This document shows, in pieces, positions 63,142 to 64,000 of a DNA stretch of 64,000 nt. The position numbers were made by a program, and so were the translations under genes. The stretch's first letter is position 1, and each line of letters opens with the position of its first letter. The DNA is from Rhodosorus marinus (lineage: Eukaryota; Rhodophyta; Stylonematophyceae; Stylonematales; Stylonemataceae), in assembly GCA_029953675.1 (NCBI GenBank), contig JAMWBK010000013.1:868001-932000 (forward strand), given 5' to 3'. Under the pieces are notes generated by a model. It was not told the DNA's origin. It did no database searches and saw only the letters and a program-made list of their open reading frames with translations.

Positions 63142-64000
63142 ATAAAAAAAAAAGACCTTTCAAACCTCCCTACCAACAAGTCCTGATTAACCAGTCAACC
63201 CTACTCCTCCCCCGTCACATCCCCCCGCCCACCTCCCTACCAACCCTAACACCACCAAATCCTCACACACACACACACACACACACAAAACTCACAAAAA
63301 AAAAATTTTCAAATCTATCCACCAGGCTCTATCTCCTTCCTCACTCGCTTCCCCTCAACTCTACTTCTTCCTTCCCTCCCTCCGCTTCTCCTCCCTACAC
63401 AAACAAACCTTCCCCAAAAGCCCTTTTGACGAAACCCTTCACTTTCCCCCAACATGTCATCATAAAAAAGAAACCAGTCGCCTCCCCCCCCTTTCACACT
63501 CTCTCCTTTTTAAAAATTTTGCTTTTCAATTGTAAAAAAAAATACTCCCAAAAAACTTTACCCCAAGTCCATGATCATTCCTGAGGAAATCCTCACGAAA
63601 ACAAAAACAAAAAACCCTCATTTAGAATAGAAACCAAACCCCAAATCACTCCCCCCCCCCCCCGCCCCCGCACCTCTCAAGAAAACTAACTAGAAGACTA
63701 GTGGCCAAAAAGCTTTTCATCTATAATAAATAAAAATATCCCCAAACTGATCATTTTAATATCAATTACAGATATTGTATTTCATATGGTTAATATATTT
63801 AATCCACTCCAGGCGTGATTCGCGTATTCGGTTGTTTATTGGTTAACATTATACTGAATTAACCAATCTAAAAGCTCCATCTCTCAAAATTTTGGTATTT
63901 AGTTGACGGATCAAATCGTTGGAGGGGGGAGTGAGGATGGATTCCCATCCCCTGGGTATTAACTTATGCAATGAGTTTGAGATCTAATGCTGTGGTAATT
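63142..64000. other. Upstream region of the last gene
   Basis: C-rich on the + strand (63150-63680), with a (CA)n run near 63269-63288 and a C homopolymer near 63649-63662. It becomes AT-rich to the window end. No gene seen. Confidence 0.55.

Overview
The window is nuclear DNA from a photosynthetic eukaryote, most likely a red alga. Most genes are broken by short GT-AG introns (about 50 can be placed, roughly 53-134 nt long). The gene content is standard eukaryotic: cullin-3, syntaxin-18, SF3A2, MOT1/BTAF1, DNA ligase I and cytosolic AlaRS. Three proteins carry plastid-type presequences with an early Phe-Val motif (GFVNG, GFVAG), a trait known from red algal and glaucophyte transit peptides. 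The lineage call is inference from these features. No rRNA, tRNA, CRISPR or prokaryotic operon was seen.

Layout, left to right. 3-2232 (+) is the 3' part of CUL3. 2656-3590 (-) is a syntaxin-18/SYP81-type SNARE. 3683-5280 is a decayed ~310 bp tandem-repeat array that fills the gap to a divergent GT90/CAP10-like glycosyltransferase (5302-8264, +). 8670-9181 (-) is a small plastid-type protein. 11449-12536 (-) is SF3A2, next to a decayed copy of its own 3' half (12840-13220). 14129-15377 (-) is RPL3, 16828-18132 (-) a SIRT4-type sirtuin, 18741-21487 (-) a GIP1/UBAP2-like UBA-RGG protein and 23070-25553 (-) DNA ligase I. A 4.7 kb gene-poor stretch follows.

30265-31011 (+) is a lipocalin. 31423-32307 (-) is tubulin cofactor C, with a recent inverted copy of its 5' coding part at 32574-32803. 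33652-34422 (+) is an Iojap/RsfS ribosome-silencing factor, 34734-35469 (-) a FAM192A/NIP30-domain protein, 36677-38518 (+) GatA, and 38612-39246 (-) an unassigned membrane protein. A foldback/terminal-inverted-repeat element lies at 39365-40190. 40550-46472 (+) is MOT1/BTAF1 and 46966-50944 (+) is alanyl-tRNA synthetase with 11 introns. 53872-54511 (+) is an Alba protein, 56658-59379 (+) an RD-rich SPOC-domain protein, and 61378-63141 (-) an unassigned, probably plastid membrane protein.

The neighbours do not form one pathway. They cluster loosely into translation (RPL3, AlaRS, GatA, RsfS), RNA and chromatin (SF3A2, MOT1, Alba, SPOC protein, GIP1-like) and genome or protein upkeep (LIG1, CUL3, TBCC). 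The most unusual features are non-coding or evolutionary: the repeat array in a divergent promoter, the foldback element, two local gene-fragment duplications, paired dyads upstream of GatA, and a strong purine-strand bias just upstream of most start codons.
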